Shown: positions 23,001 to 34,104 of the stretch, piece after piece | How the letters are laid out: every line of letters begins with the position of its first letter | Position numbering within the stretch: position 1 is the stretch's first letter | Assembly (NCBI GenBank): GCA_029204225.1 | Contig: CM055101.1 | Span: forward strand, 37,129,648-37,193,647 | Direction: 5' to 3' | Length of the DNA stretch: 64,000 nt | Origin: Diphasiastrum complanatum | Lineage: Eukaryota; Streptophyta; Lycopodiopsida; Lycopodiales; Lycopodiaceae | Notes under the pieces: generated by a model | The model's database searches: none | Told to the model about the DNA's origin: nothing | Seen by the model: only the letters and a program-made list of their open reading frames with translations | Made by a program: the position numbers and the translations under genes

Positions 23001-23641
23001 CAATCAACGCATTCCATGAAACTACATTCCGTTCATGAATGTGGTTGAACACCTGTTGTGCATACTCTATGTCCCCACATTTTGCATACATGTCAACTAG
23101 GGCACAACCCACATAAACATCTGACTCAAAGCCACTTTTTATGATGTGGGAATGGAGCTGTTTGCCTTGTTCCAGGGATGCAATCCTGACGCATGCTTTT
23201 AGGACGATGAGAAACACAACTTTGTCCGGTGCGATGCCCTTCTGTTGCATCTGCTTAAATAGATTGATGGCCTCCTCACCTTCACCATGATAGGCATATG
23301 CTGAGATGATAGCCGTCCATGAAAATAGATTGTGTTCAGGCATTGTGTTGAATACTTTGCGTGCATCTAACACACTACAGCACTTGGCATACATGTCAAC
23401 AAGCATGTTTCCTAGGAAAATGTCTGAATCAAGTCCACTTCGGACTATGAGGGCATGCACTTGCTTGCCCTCTGCCAGGGCTTTCCTTCTGGCACATCCC
23501 TTCAAAAGGCCAACATAGGCATTGATTGGAGGTTGAGTATTTTGCTGGACCATAAGCTCCACCATATGCAGTGCCTCTTTCAATCGTCCCACCTGACAGA
23601 GTTTGCTTACATTATTACCATAGCCAAAAGAGTCGGGCACC
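20074..23641 (-). CDS. Giant PLS-class pentatricopeptide-repeat protein (1188 codons open)
   Basis: PPR proteins bind organellar RNA sequence-specifically, one motif per base. The uninterrupted frame holds ten P-L-S triplets of 101 residues (35+35+31), for example VVSWNALIAGYAQHG (P), LLKACASIAALEQGKQLH (L), ALVDMYAKCGCIEDA (S), followed by P2-L2-S2 and E motifs (CMVDLLGRAGCLADA...NIYAAAGRKDEV). It ends in WMQLD because of a frameshift before the DYW domain. No ATG starts the frame: the first codon is GTG, an in-frame TAA lies eight codons upstream, and a splice acceptor GTGCAG precedes 23641. The start therefore probably lies in an upstream exon, possibly of the PDF-motif gene 77 bp away. 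Triplets 2-10 are very alike, showing internal tandem amplification. Likely target: plastid or mitochondrion. Confidence 0.92.
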
Positions 23642-23760
23642 CTGCACGATTCATATAAGTCTTACAAAGGAGAATGAAAAGGTTTTACTTTAGAAAGACC
23701 AGCAACATGTCATATTCTCAGCACAGAGCTCCACAGTCCACACCTGTATTGAAACCATAC
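23642..23760 (-). other. Candidate 119-bp intron joining the PDF gene to the PPR frame
   Basis: On the minus strand ACACG|GTATGG (donor, 23760) and TCGTGCAG|GGTG (acceptor, 23642) bound 119 bp with a pyrimidine-rich stretch (CCTTTTCATTCTCCTTTT) before the acceptor. Removing it joins phase 2 of exon 7 to the single leading G of the PPR frame, giving ...LRTR-VPDSFGYG without a stop. It is a prediction from sequence. Retention of the intron gives the PDF-only stop. Confidence 0.5.
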
Positions 23761-26088
23761 CGTGTTCTCAATCCACCATCAGATTGTATTTGACCCAACA
23801 GCAAAGTGGCCATCTTTGCTTTAACCCAGGGAGGGTTCAGCCAATCGTCAATCCACAGACCCTCATTTGTGTTCTTATGTTTAAAGTCCGGGTGCTTTGA
23901 ACTTTTCTGTACAACAGTACATGAATCAGCAGGTATAGCTTCAACTTAAGAAAAATGACTACAATAACTAACCAGTCCCATATACCATAACACCAAAAAA
24001 CTTCTCACTGAGCACAAGCCAAGAGTGATAAGATAAAGAATTGAGGTCCGAATAAGTCCAAAAGAATCCTAAAAGCCTCAGAAGATCTTCAATAGGCATA
24101 AAGATGGATAGCCACACCTTAATGAATCTGTTGTCCCACCACTGAGACTGATCCGAGAAAAACTCCTGCCAGAGCTGTTCCATTTTAACTATTCTGCCTG
24201 CAGGGAGTACCCAGCATGCATCACAACTTTGATAATATATGATTAAGGAGTGTCAGTGTGGCTTTGAAACTCTCTGCAGATTTTTCTTTCTCCTCCGTCA
24301 GGCGATGCTGGAAAAAAAAAGAGAATATAGGAAAACGAGAAGCAAACAAGCTAGTTAGTTCAGGTGTTAAAAAATCGGATTGCCCCTGTTCTCACATTGT
24401 AACATGGCTAGCCTGGCATGTACCCAAGGAGGATTGGACCTATTGTCAATCCATAATGCCTTCTTTGTAGTCTTATGTTTGAAGTCGGGAAATCTTGAAT
24501 TTCTCTGAAAATAAATACCAGCAAGAAATCTGAGCAGCCGTAGCTTCAAGCATAGCTCCTAGATTTATCAAAATTCTTGGAATAAAGTAGACCGGAATCA
24601 TCAAAGCTCTACAAGCTACTAGAATTATCACAGCTGTTAGAATGGTCTCGTTTGCAATCATCAAAGCTAGGTTGGACCTTGAACCCCCAACTCGACAATA
24701 CTAATAGAACAACTCAGCTGTTACACAAATCTAAAGCAACGAAAGCAATAGTCCCCCTGTCCCAGCTTGAGAGAAAGTTTTTCAATCTTCCTCCTATGCT
24801 ATAGCGTTTGAATGAATGAATGAATGCCATAGGATATTAGCAGTCTCACCTTATCATCACTCCTATTGTCCCACCACTGCGAAGGATCTGAGAAGAACTC
24901 CTCCCATGTTCTGGATGCTTGGCCTGCAGGATAAAGAATAGCAAGATCAGACTCCAATGTGTTGGGTGAGAGTTGGTCAAAATTACTGACGAATGGGTTT
25001 CAATACAGGTGAACACTGTAAACAGTTTTTTTTGTGCTTCGCCCGGCATTGTAATTGCGGTTTTTTCAATTGTTGTCACAACAGTGACTCAGATACAATC
25101 TTAGAAATCAGCATTCCGCAAGGGACCATATTCCTCTAGGCTGCACAAGCATCATCAAATTTACCTACTCGCCATAAAAATGCAAGACAAGGAATGCACA
25201 CACGTACTGGAGGAGATTCGGCTCGTTGACAAAGAAGAAGAGGATGATAATTGTTGGGGAGGTTGTTGGGTGAGAGTAGCAAGCTTTGCTTGTAGCCAAG
25301 AGGGACTAAACCTATCATTGATCCATAATGCCTTCTTAGTAGTCTTATGTTTGAAGTCCGGAGCTTGAGGATTCCCCTGCCAAACGAGCATCAAGCCAAG
25401 CTACTGAGAGCCGCGATTCAAAGCATCTTTCCAAACTGAACTTCACACTATAATGATAGATTTTATCAACGCAACTGGGATTAAAGGAACATATATCGCT
25501 AAGAAAAGAGTCGACCAAGTTAGAATGTGTCTCACCTTATCAAACCTTTTGTCCCACCACTGTGAAGGATCCGAGAAGAACTGTTGCCAGAGCCGTTCTA
25601 CTCTAGCTGCTTGGCCTGTGAGCTCATGCATAGCCATCCAATCCATCAGCAGCAGCACATCAAAACAAGAAAGTAACACAACACGGGAGGCATATTACTA
25701 GTCATACACCCAACCAGACAGCCAGAAGTAGAAGAAGAATAAATAGCAGCATTAATCAAAAGCAGAAAAGGGCTAGAGTCTCACGTTCCTCCTCCAAAGT
25801 GGCTATCATCGAACTTTCTGCTGCCATGGGAGTACGACCAGTAGAAGCAAAAGAAGAAACAGAAGAAGAAGAAGGAAGAGAAGCAGTGAAAGATAAAAGG
25901 GCGTGGGCATGTTCCTTTGTAATTAGGCTAATTTTGAGAGGAGGACACAAAAGCAGTGAAGATTGAAGAGGAGGAGGAGAACGATCAAAGTAGAAGAAGA
26001 ACAAGTGATGCTGATGCTTATGATGATCACCACGACGACGATTTGGATCGCCACAAAGGGCTAGAGCTGGCGTTGCTGATGCTGCCAT
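23718..26088 (-). CDS. OSB-like protein with three PDF motifs, seven exons
   Basis: PDF motifs are plant-specific single-stranded-DNA-binding modules known from organellar OSB proteins. Exons (minus): 26088-25785, 25615-25536, 25376-25208, 24923-24850, 24504-24396, 24197-24118 and 23906-23718. All junctions are GT-AG with matching phase; total 1005 nt, 334 residues. Exon 1 (about 101 residues) starts MAASATPALALCGDPNRRRG and is Ser/Arg/His-rich, fitting an organelle transit peptide. Each PDF motif spans two exons: LWQQFFSDPSQWWDKR + PDFKHKTTKKALW; TWEEFFSDPSQWWDNR + PDFKHKTTKKALW; LWQEFFSDQSQWWDNR + PDFKHKNTNEGLW. No OB-fold (SSB) domain is visible before them, unlike Arabidopsis OSBs. The stop at 23720-23718 applies only if exon 7 is last; an alternative donor at 23760 would splice into the PPR frame. 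Confidence 0.85.
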
Positions 26089-27529
26089 GCCTCCTCCTCC
26101 GCTTTGCTTGGCTTGCACCTCCCCAGAAAAGTAAATGGATTGCCCATGTGAGCTGCTTAGCAAACACATTTGGAGCTCGTAAAAGTTTCACTTAAGCAAA
26201 TTAATTGGGTCCCTTTTGTTGAGTGTTCGGGAAACTCCTTGGAGTTCTACATTTTCTTATATTTGGGTTTGGGAAACCTCCTTGGAGTTCTACATTTTCC
26301 TATATCTGGGTTTGTGTATCGGTTTTTACAAATTAATGCCGACAAAATCCTAGATTTTATAGAACATAACTAGATTTTATAGAACATAACCTCATAAATC
26401 CTACAATTATGAAGATATAGTCTAAAAGATCCTATTAAAAATTATTCTGCAAGATACAAAATTGTGAAAAATATTTTATTGTCATTTTATTTCCTGCACT
26501 GATTTTTTCTTTTCTTCCAATAGAAAAAACAAGATATCAATACAGGCTTACCATTGAGCTAATGTTCAAGCTCACCATTAAACTATCATTCAAACTTATC
26601 ATTGAATCATCATTCATTTGATATGGCTTGTTTTTTTGACAATATTAAACTAAAAGCATTTGATTGAATGTGACTATTTTTGAGCAATTACCGACTCAAA
26701 GCACACAAGTATTGAAGCAATACAGTGCGAAGGTTGGAGCATCATATAGAAAATCTATATTTCCTTGAATGTCACTATTTTGAGCACTTATGCCGAAATA
26801 CATATGGAAGCACCAACAGTGCAAAGATTAGTGGCCACTATAGAACGTAAGTCATCTCTATCATATATCCATAATATATCATGGACACTTCTTTAATGTC
26901 TCTTTGAACTACCATTGAACTTGATCTGCACAACTACTAGTCTAGGTCTTTGACTTAATCTATCATTTGTAACACGAGTCTCAAGGTGCCCTTGCAATGT
27001 GTATAGTGTAGAAAACCCAAATATTGATGTCGATTATTCTACCTCCACAACCGTTGTACATCCCAAATGTAGCTGGAACTTGGAAACAACAAAAACTTGT
27101 CAGCTTATTGTTTGCTAATCTTGCAGCAGCTACTGAACATTTCATTTGACTCCACCATCCCACAGCCTTTGCCACATACTTCACCAATACTGGACCTTCT
27201 GTAGTGCTTTTGAGGTTGAATGCAACGCAAGTCTGAGAAATGGTCCAAACGGTACCGAAAAACGTGGGCTGTTGTTGCCAAAAATATTTTGTGTAAATTC
27301 AGTTGCCTGTGGCATGTACCTATGCTTCACGTCCATGAGTAGATTCTTTATGTTACTGATCTCAACATAGAACCATGACACAATTTTGAATTGATATATA
27401 TATTGCTGAATAGAGCGAACTTTTTCATACATAACATGACACTTGCTTTTGAGAATAAGAATGAAAGCATAACAATTGTATAGTTGCCTTATTTGAGCTT
27501 CTAAAGCTTGCAAGAAAGTTTTTTAAATA
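26089..27529. other. Upstream region of the PDF gene and gene-poor DNA
   Basis: Contains the presumed promoter and 5' UTR of the PDF gene (26089 to roughly 26300). A 42-bp tandem duplication at 26229-26313 (GGGAAACTCCTTGGAG...) and a 20-bp one at 26351-26390 (TAGATTTTATAGAACATAAC twice) lie just upstream of the start. A run of CATTCAA / CATTGAA words lies near 26560-26620. No other gene was recognised. Confidence 0.5.
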
Positions 27530-28760
27530 TTGTTGAAAATTTAGCCAGCCAAGAAAGTGCATATTTAGAAAAAAAAAACCTCATGATGCAAACATTTCTC
27601 GAAGCTTATGATCAAAGCTTTTCTAAGAACCTGTGACACTCTTATTCTTCATCAACATCATAACACATGCTATTGAGGATAGAAATGACAGCCAGAAACA
27701 TAGACATAACACTTAGCTGTAAAATTGCCTAATTTAAATTTCTAAAGCTATGAAAACTTACCCAAGAAAGTGCATATTAAGCTAAGATATCAGTTCAACT
27801 TAGTGCAGGAGCATTGATCTCGTCACATCGACTGCATACATACACCATATAAGTTTGTGTTAAATAAAAGACAAATTAGCTCTCAAACATCATGTGCTCA
27901 AATCACAAGGGACTCCAGCATATATATTTCTAATCAACATTAGTAGGAGTACCGCTTACGAATCTGTTTTGAAAAGTACCTCAAGAAGCTCATCAAACCT
28001 TTTTTTAGGGCCTAAAGAATATCATGAAAACTTTCTTTGCTAAAGAAATGTGAGAACAAATATTTGGTAAACATGGATATATCACGAATAGAAATAAAAT
28101 CCAACAACAAGGAAGTAAAATGCATGATGATCATGGTTGGAATAGGTAAGATTCTGGTTATATTCAACACATCAACATAGACAAATGATTACATGAACTT
28201 AACCCACATTTGAGCATTAAACGTCTAAATAAAACACAAATCAGCCCTCAAACATCATGTGGTCAAATCACGCAAGGGACTCCAACATATATATTTCAAA
28301 TCAACATTAGTAGGAGTACCGCTTATGAATCTGTTTTGAAACGTACCTCAAGAAGCTCATTGAATTTTTTTTTAGGACCTAAAGAATATCATGAAAACTT
28401 CCTTTGCTAAAGGAATGTGAGAACACATTTGGTAACATGGATATATCAAGGATAGAAATAAAATCCAGCAACAAGGAAATAAAATGCACGATAAATTTCT
28501 CATTTAAGTTTGCAGAAAACCTAAATATAGAGCAAAAAACTTACCAAAAAAATGCATACTCAGCTGAGATATCCCTTCAAATCACAAGGAACTTGTACAA
28601 AATTCTGGTTATATCGGCTGAGTTCGACCTATCAACTTAGTTGACAAACAATTACATGAGTCTATTTCAGCATTTTAGCATCTATACAAAACTTGTAGAT
28701 TAGCTCTCAAACATGTGCTCAAATCACTCAAAGAGCACCTATGTGTTTAAACGATTTACT
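27530..28760. repeat. Tandem repeat of about 365 bp, 2-3 units
   Basis: The unit starting ACAAATTAGCTCTCAAAC at 27871 recurs at 28236 (period about 365 bp) with roughly 90% identity over its length, and a third partial start lies near 28690. The second unit carries an extra segment of about 85 bp resembling the sequence before the first unit (CCAAGAAAGTGCATA at about 27550, 27765 and 28540). No coding content. It may be a local satellite seed or tandemly duplicated non-autonomous element. Confidence 0.75.
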
Positions 28761-28889
28761 GACAATTAGGTTTCAATTTTTCACTCCCATTTATGTGCTT
28801 GTCCATTATTCTATTTCAGATTCGAAAACATGGATGAGTAGTCATTATGGTTTTCTAATTGACAAAAAAAAATTGGAATTTTTCTAGAC

Positions 28890-30550
28890 ATTCCATTTTC
28901 AGGTCCATAATCTGGTAAAATAGGATATCCTTTACTATCGTATGTTCCAACATTCAGAGAGTCTTCTATGTACTCAAGTTGGATCATCGCGATCTCACTA
29001 TAAACAATTCCTGAAATCGCTCCAACCTCAACGTAGTCTCGCTAAAATATCAAGCTTAAAATTGACATCTTGCCAAGTAAATCAGCAAGAAAATGTAAAC
29101 TGTATATGGTTTTGAAATCGCACAATCTCTTTAGAAGCTTTTTGGCAGCAGCAACCTGAATCGCCTTTTTCGACTTGCTTGTAGATGCCAAGGCTGCTTC
29201 CAAGTCACCTTCACCAAAATCTTGATCATCCTCGTCAAGGAAGATGACATCTTTTTGAGAACATGTTTTCTTTGTTGAAAGTTTGTCAAATTTGACTTTT
29301 ATGCAATGAATAACAAGCTGCAAAACATCACATATGCGCTTTATGGAGCCGTGCCGACTCAACCATCTCGTGGTATTAATCCGACTCAACTTCAGTACAT
29401 CATTAGCCATTTCTTCTTGTAACATACATAAAAGAAACTGCCTCTTGCAGCTATTGGAAAAGAAAGCAGGTGTTGCATTCACTAATGCGTCAATAAATTT
29501 GGAATACGCTAATTTGAAAGCTGAACCTGAAAATGCTAGATTGCATCTATGTGCAATACAATGGATACTTGATAAAAAAAGGACATGATTTTTTCAGCCT
29601 AGTTACAACTCATGTGACCAACCCTATCATGACTCCCGCTCCATCAGATCCAAACCCTATGAACTTATTTATGTCTAAGTTTGACTTTTTCTAAGGAGAT
29701 TAGGCACAAATAAGATATTACAAGATTAAAGCTGCTTTCAATGTAAGACACATAAATAATTAGCGACTTCTTGTCGAATATATCCGTGGATTCATCCACC
29801 ATTAATCGAAAGAAAGGACTTTTTCTTACTTTTTCCAAAATATTGGCTTGTAGTGATTCGTCAATGTATTTTACAAATTCAGCACAAGCTTTATCATGTT
29901 GGGAGAGACTCTTTGTCATTGTTTTGAGACCAAGGGATCGTAACAACCGCAATTTCAATTGAAACTTGCTCTATGGAAGATCTTCTTTTGCAATAAAGTA
30001 AACGACTTTAAACAAAGTCCATAATGCCTCTTCTTTTTTACCTCGAATTGTGGTATTAGCCACTTGTATTGCCTATTTTTTGGCTTCAATTTGGTCTCTA
30101 TAAATGTCTCTATGCATTTTGGATATGCCATGATCCAACCAAGCACTAGCATGAATTTTGGTGCTTCTTCCCATAGTTCCAAATACATTTTTACGTTTAG
30201 GCTATTGCCTACACACTTTACGGTACACCCTCCCTAGTTCTTGATTGAACTCTAGCCATGGGTAGTCAATAATCCACCTATCTTGCCACATATTACAACC
30301 TTCTGCAATTCTAAGAGCCTCTAGATTCTTTTTTGAATTCTCTGCTTGAATCTTTTCTTGCTCCTCATCTTTTCCCTTGTCGGTACACCCATTGCAACCA
30401 TATTTTCAGTGTGCTTTTTTTTTTTTTAGCCTCAAGCATGACCAAGATGCTTGTTTGTTTTCTCTTAGTGAATTTAAGTACATGTTTTTCACTTGCTCCA
30501 GCTGCATTTTTGGAAGCTTCCATTGATGCGTGCAAGGACAATGGAAGTTG
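28890..30550 (-). pseudogene. hAT transposase remnant (ZNF862/KIAA1586-like group)
   Basis: The minus strand reads, in order: CTDKGKDEEQEKI and MWQDRWIIDYPWLEFNQEL (TTF-type zinc-finger region, about 30400-30230), AWLDHG-like and CIETFIETKLKPKNRQ (30100), QHDKACAEFVKYIDESL, FFRLMVDESTDI (first catalytic Asp region, about 29800), GSDGAGVM, HCIAHRCNLAFSGSAF (29550), and NTTRWLSRHGSIKRI (29360). Several frameshifts and stops break it. The C-terminal dimerisation motif was not found; recognisable text fades near 28900. It differs from the DUF659 hAT at 4.8 kb, so the window holds two hAT lineages. Confidence 0.8.
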
Positions 30551-33500
30551 AGTTTCTTAGTTTGTGTAATAACACTCCACAAAGATTGATTATGGAGAGA
30601 ATAGTGAGGCAACAAGAAGCCTTAAGACTTGCAATAGTGATTGATCTATGTCTTGTGAGAAAGTGAAAGCTGGCTAAATTTCAACCAACTACATTTCAAT
30701 GAACTATTGAATAATCATAGGTACATCCAAATTCCAACTACCATGTAACCACCTTAATGTACCATGACAGCAAAAAAGCCTAACATTTTGAGGAAAACAC
30801 AGACAAACCTTATTTGTAAAAATAGTTATTTATCTCACCATGCAACTACTATAAGTTTACTTACTATCATTCTCCTACCACAGCTTATAGTCATTCAAAG
30901 GCTGCCACCTCATGTATCTCACCATGCAATAAGAAAGTAAAATCTTCATTCTTACATCTCTATTAGTTTGCTACACTTATGAGTCTCTTGAAAGTTGAAA
31001 TACAAACTTCAAAGGATGAAAGAAAAACTCACAACTCAAAATAGCATGCAAACAACAAAAAGCAAGTGAAACATGCATGCAGATTTGACCTAAGATTTGG
31101 AACTTTATATATTGCAAAACATTAACATGAAATATAATCAGATGATTATGTAGATTACCAAATCATTGTTCAAGTTTCTAAAGCTTTTTCAGATCTTCTA
31201 ATGTCCAGTGAAGCCTTAATGTGGGCTCCTGCACAATACATTGTAGCTTTGAATTTCTAGCTTACATGTTCTTTGAAAAATAACTCACTCGCTTTTCTGA
31301 AGATTTTAAAAGTGGGATTTTTGTGAAAATTCACACATGTGGGAATGCCCTAATGTGTGAAATTGATCTCCTAAGCTTGGCTCATGCACTATAGATCACT
31401 AATTGATTGAAATCTAAGATCAATGACAAGATCTAAGGCAAAAGACCATTCTATATGCATTCATTCACTACCAAAAGGTGTTTCACATGTGTGGAAGACT
31501 TCATGAAATAAACTAAGTCCCAACAAGATCCTCTCCTCGAGTAGAGAGATAAAATACCACTTTTGGGCTCATCTAGAGAGAGAAAGCAATCAAGCAAAAT
31601 TGGCAAATCTCCAAATTGACTCAAAAACTCACGTAGATTTCTCATACATCAATGAAGGGAATGAAAGTACATATAGAAACTCGTGGAGATCCAAGCTTCA
31701 TTCCTATTGAAACCCTTAAACATAGCCTCTCTAATCCTATTGGATGTGTGATGCAACATCCCTCACTTTTGATTGGACCCTTCCAACACATCTCTCTCTT
31801 ATGATTGGACCCTTTGACTTTTTCCACCACATAGGGTGCATCACTCATCAAACCTAAAATTGACATGTGTAAGCAACCTAACTAGCTTGAGTTACATCAC
31901 AATTGAATTTTGGCCTAATCATGACAAAACATGTGTACTTGACCATTTGACCTCTAAAGCAATTTTGGCCCTATCAAGATTCTACACCAAGATGCTTACA
32001 AAATCTTTCTGATACCCCTAAATTCAACATGACTAAACTATTTTTACTTTTTCTATATGTGGGAACATGCTCCACACATGTGATATTTTCTCACAAACTA
32101 GAAACACAAAAAATATCCAAGATAGATTTTGACAATTTTTCACACTCCTCCTCAAAAACTAGCTTGGTAAGATCAAGGAGTTTGTGAAACGTTTTGGTGG
32201 ATCCTTAGGTATGCATATGAAGTAAAAACCAGCAAAAGGATCCATCATAGCAGCACCCTAACCATATCCATGATAAGATCTCTTTGGTAAAAATCTCTTG
32301 CCAACATCTTTGAAGAGCATTCCACCAATTTGCCACTATATCCAAGTGCTTCCTCCATGCTTGATGATGATCTTTGATTTGAAAGTACCATTTGCATGAA
32401 GATGGCTGCACCATGATGAAAATCAGAGGCTTCCATGCCTCATAAAGATCACAAAGATCATAGAGATCAAAATCATAAGATGAGCAAAAGTGTAGATCTT
32501 CAAGATTAAGCATACTAGCTTGACTAGTCCACATACTATGAACTTTATCCATGATGGATCTAATCTTGAAATCAAATGCAATCTTGATCTTTTTGAGACT
32601 AAACACTTGTTAAAAAATGTAACTGTCTTCTTTGGATGCTTCACTTAATCTCAAGAGAAGTTTACAAATTGTCTCAAAACATTTAAGAACATGATTTTTC
32701 AAATTATGAGTATCAAACTCAATCTTGCTCTTACAAAATCCAAGAGTATGCACTTGATGACTCAATATCTTACTTTCAAAATGTTTTGGAAACATATCTA
32801 AGCCAATAATGACAAGTAATATGTCCATACTATAGGCATGATACAAGACAAGCATTGAACTATGAGATGTAAAAACCTCATAAAAGTAAGATGGTACATC
32901 AAGTAACAAAAGAGAAACATGAGAGAATATGTTGAAGTGAATACCACCTGAAACTTGTCTCTCTTTTCCATAAAAGATGAGCCATAAAGACTTGGCCATC
33001 CATCTTGAAGATCCCCTTGAAATCATATGTTGAGAAGACTCCTCCTCAAGCCTTGGCAAATCTCCATCATACACTTGGAATTTTGGTAGATTTGAGAATC
33101 CTATCATCATCCTCTTGATTGAAATTGGATCCTCCTTACTCCTTATGTGCAAAGAACATTGTCTCAATTAATTTTGGACTTTTTAATTTATTTAGGACTA
33201 TTTTCTACACATGGTACCAAAAGAGCCAGATAAGAAAAACAATAAAAACTTACTAATTCTTGAAGTGGGATTTTCTCAAGTTTGAATCTCATTTCAATGC
33301 AACTATAAGCCAAACAAGACAAATTTGATCAACAAGTCACAATTTAGTTAACTTTATAAAATTTATTGATGCTTTTGTCCAATAGCTATTGAGCACCTAA
33401 TATAATTGTCCAAAATTAGTGTTGATCCGAATAACATAGACAACTTCTAAACATAAACATTGATATAGAATTTCAAAAGAAACATAAACATAATTTGATA

Positions 33501-34104
33501 TTTAAAAGAAACATAAACATCACTAAATCATATACTACTTTGAACAAGTTGTATTATAAGAACTCTCATAGAAATTTAATCACAATGTGTCATTTGCCAC
33601 TAAAAGTGGTTCAGAATTATAATTAATGGTCTTGGGCCAAGCCCTACATTAGTCAAGAGCCTATTACAAGAGATGCACAACTTTGGTGCAATTCTAGACA
33701 AATTTGTAGAAGTTTAACCTTTTAGACTAGTGATTTACTATTTCAATATTCTAAAGGTTGAGAATTAGAAACTATTTTCAACCTTTAGAATTTCTAAAAG
33801 CCGTTAAACTTTCTACATCATGATTCCTCATGGTTTTACAATACACATGCCATGGAATATGATCTACTTATAATAGGGTGACATGCCCACACCCTAGCAT
33901 ACAAAAAGTCGGCTTTCTACAAAATTGCCAAGCTGGATTTAGAACTGAATTTATAGAAGGAATTACATGTCTTTTGGAGCCAAATTTGGCCTTGTTGCAG
34001 ATTCGGAATCTACCAACACTCACTAAATTAAATACATTACAAGTCCAATAACTATGGCGACAAAGATTGTAACTAGGACTCTACAACTACAATGATCATG
34101 AACT
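30551..34104. other. Gene-poor 3.5 kb
   Basis: A/T-rich. Minus-strand open frames of 133 and 185 codons (32205-32606 and 32610-33167) show no family motif that I recognise, and are low in G/C. ATGGTACCAAAAGAGCC at 33212 loosely resembles an LTR-element primer-binding site but no LTR pair was found. It may be an old non-autonomous LTR element. Confidence 0.4.

Noticed and set aside
20489-23518. Plus-strand open frames of 60-181 codons across the PPR gene
   Set aside because: They are antisense shadows of the repeated PPR coding sequence, repeating with the same 303-bp period.
32205-33167. Minus-strand frames of 133 and 185 codons as a host gene
   Set aside because: No recognised motif, A/T-driven composition and no splice-linked neighbours.
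33205-33230. Primer-binding site ATGGTACCAAAAGAGCC suggesting an LTR element around 31.3-33.2 kb
   Set aside because: Match is imperfect, no second LTR was found, and no gag or pol motifs follow.
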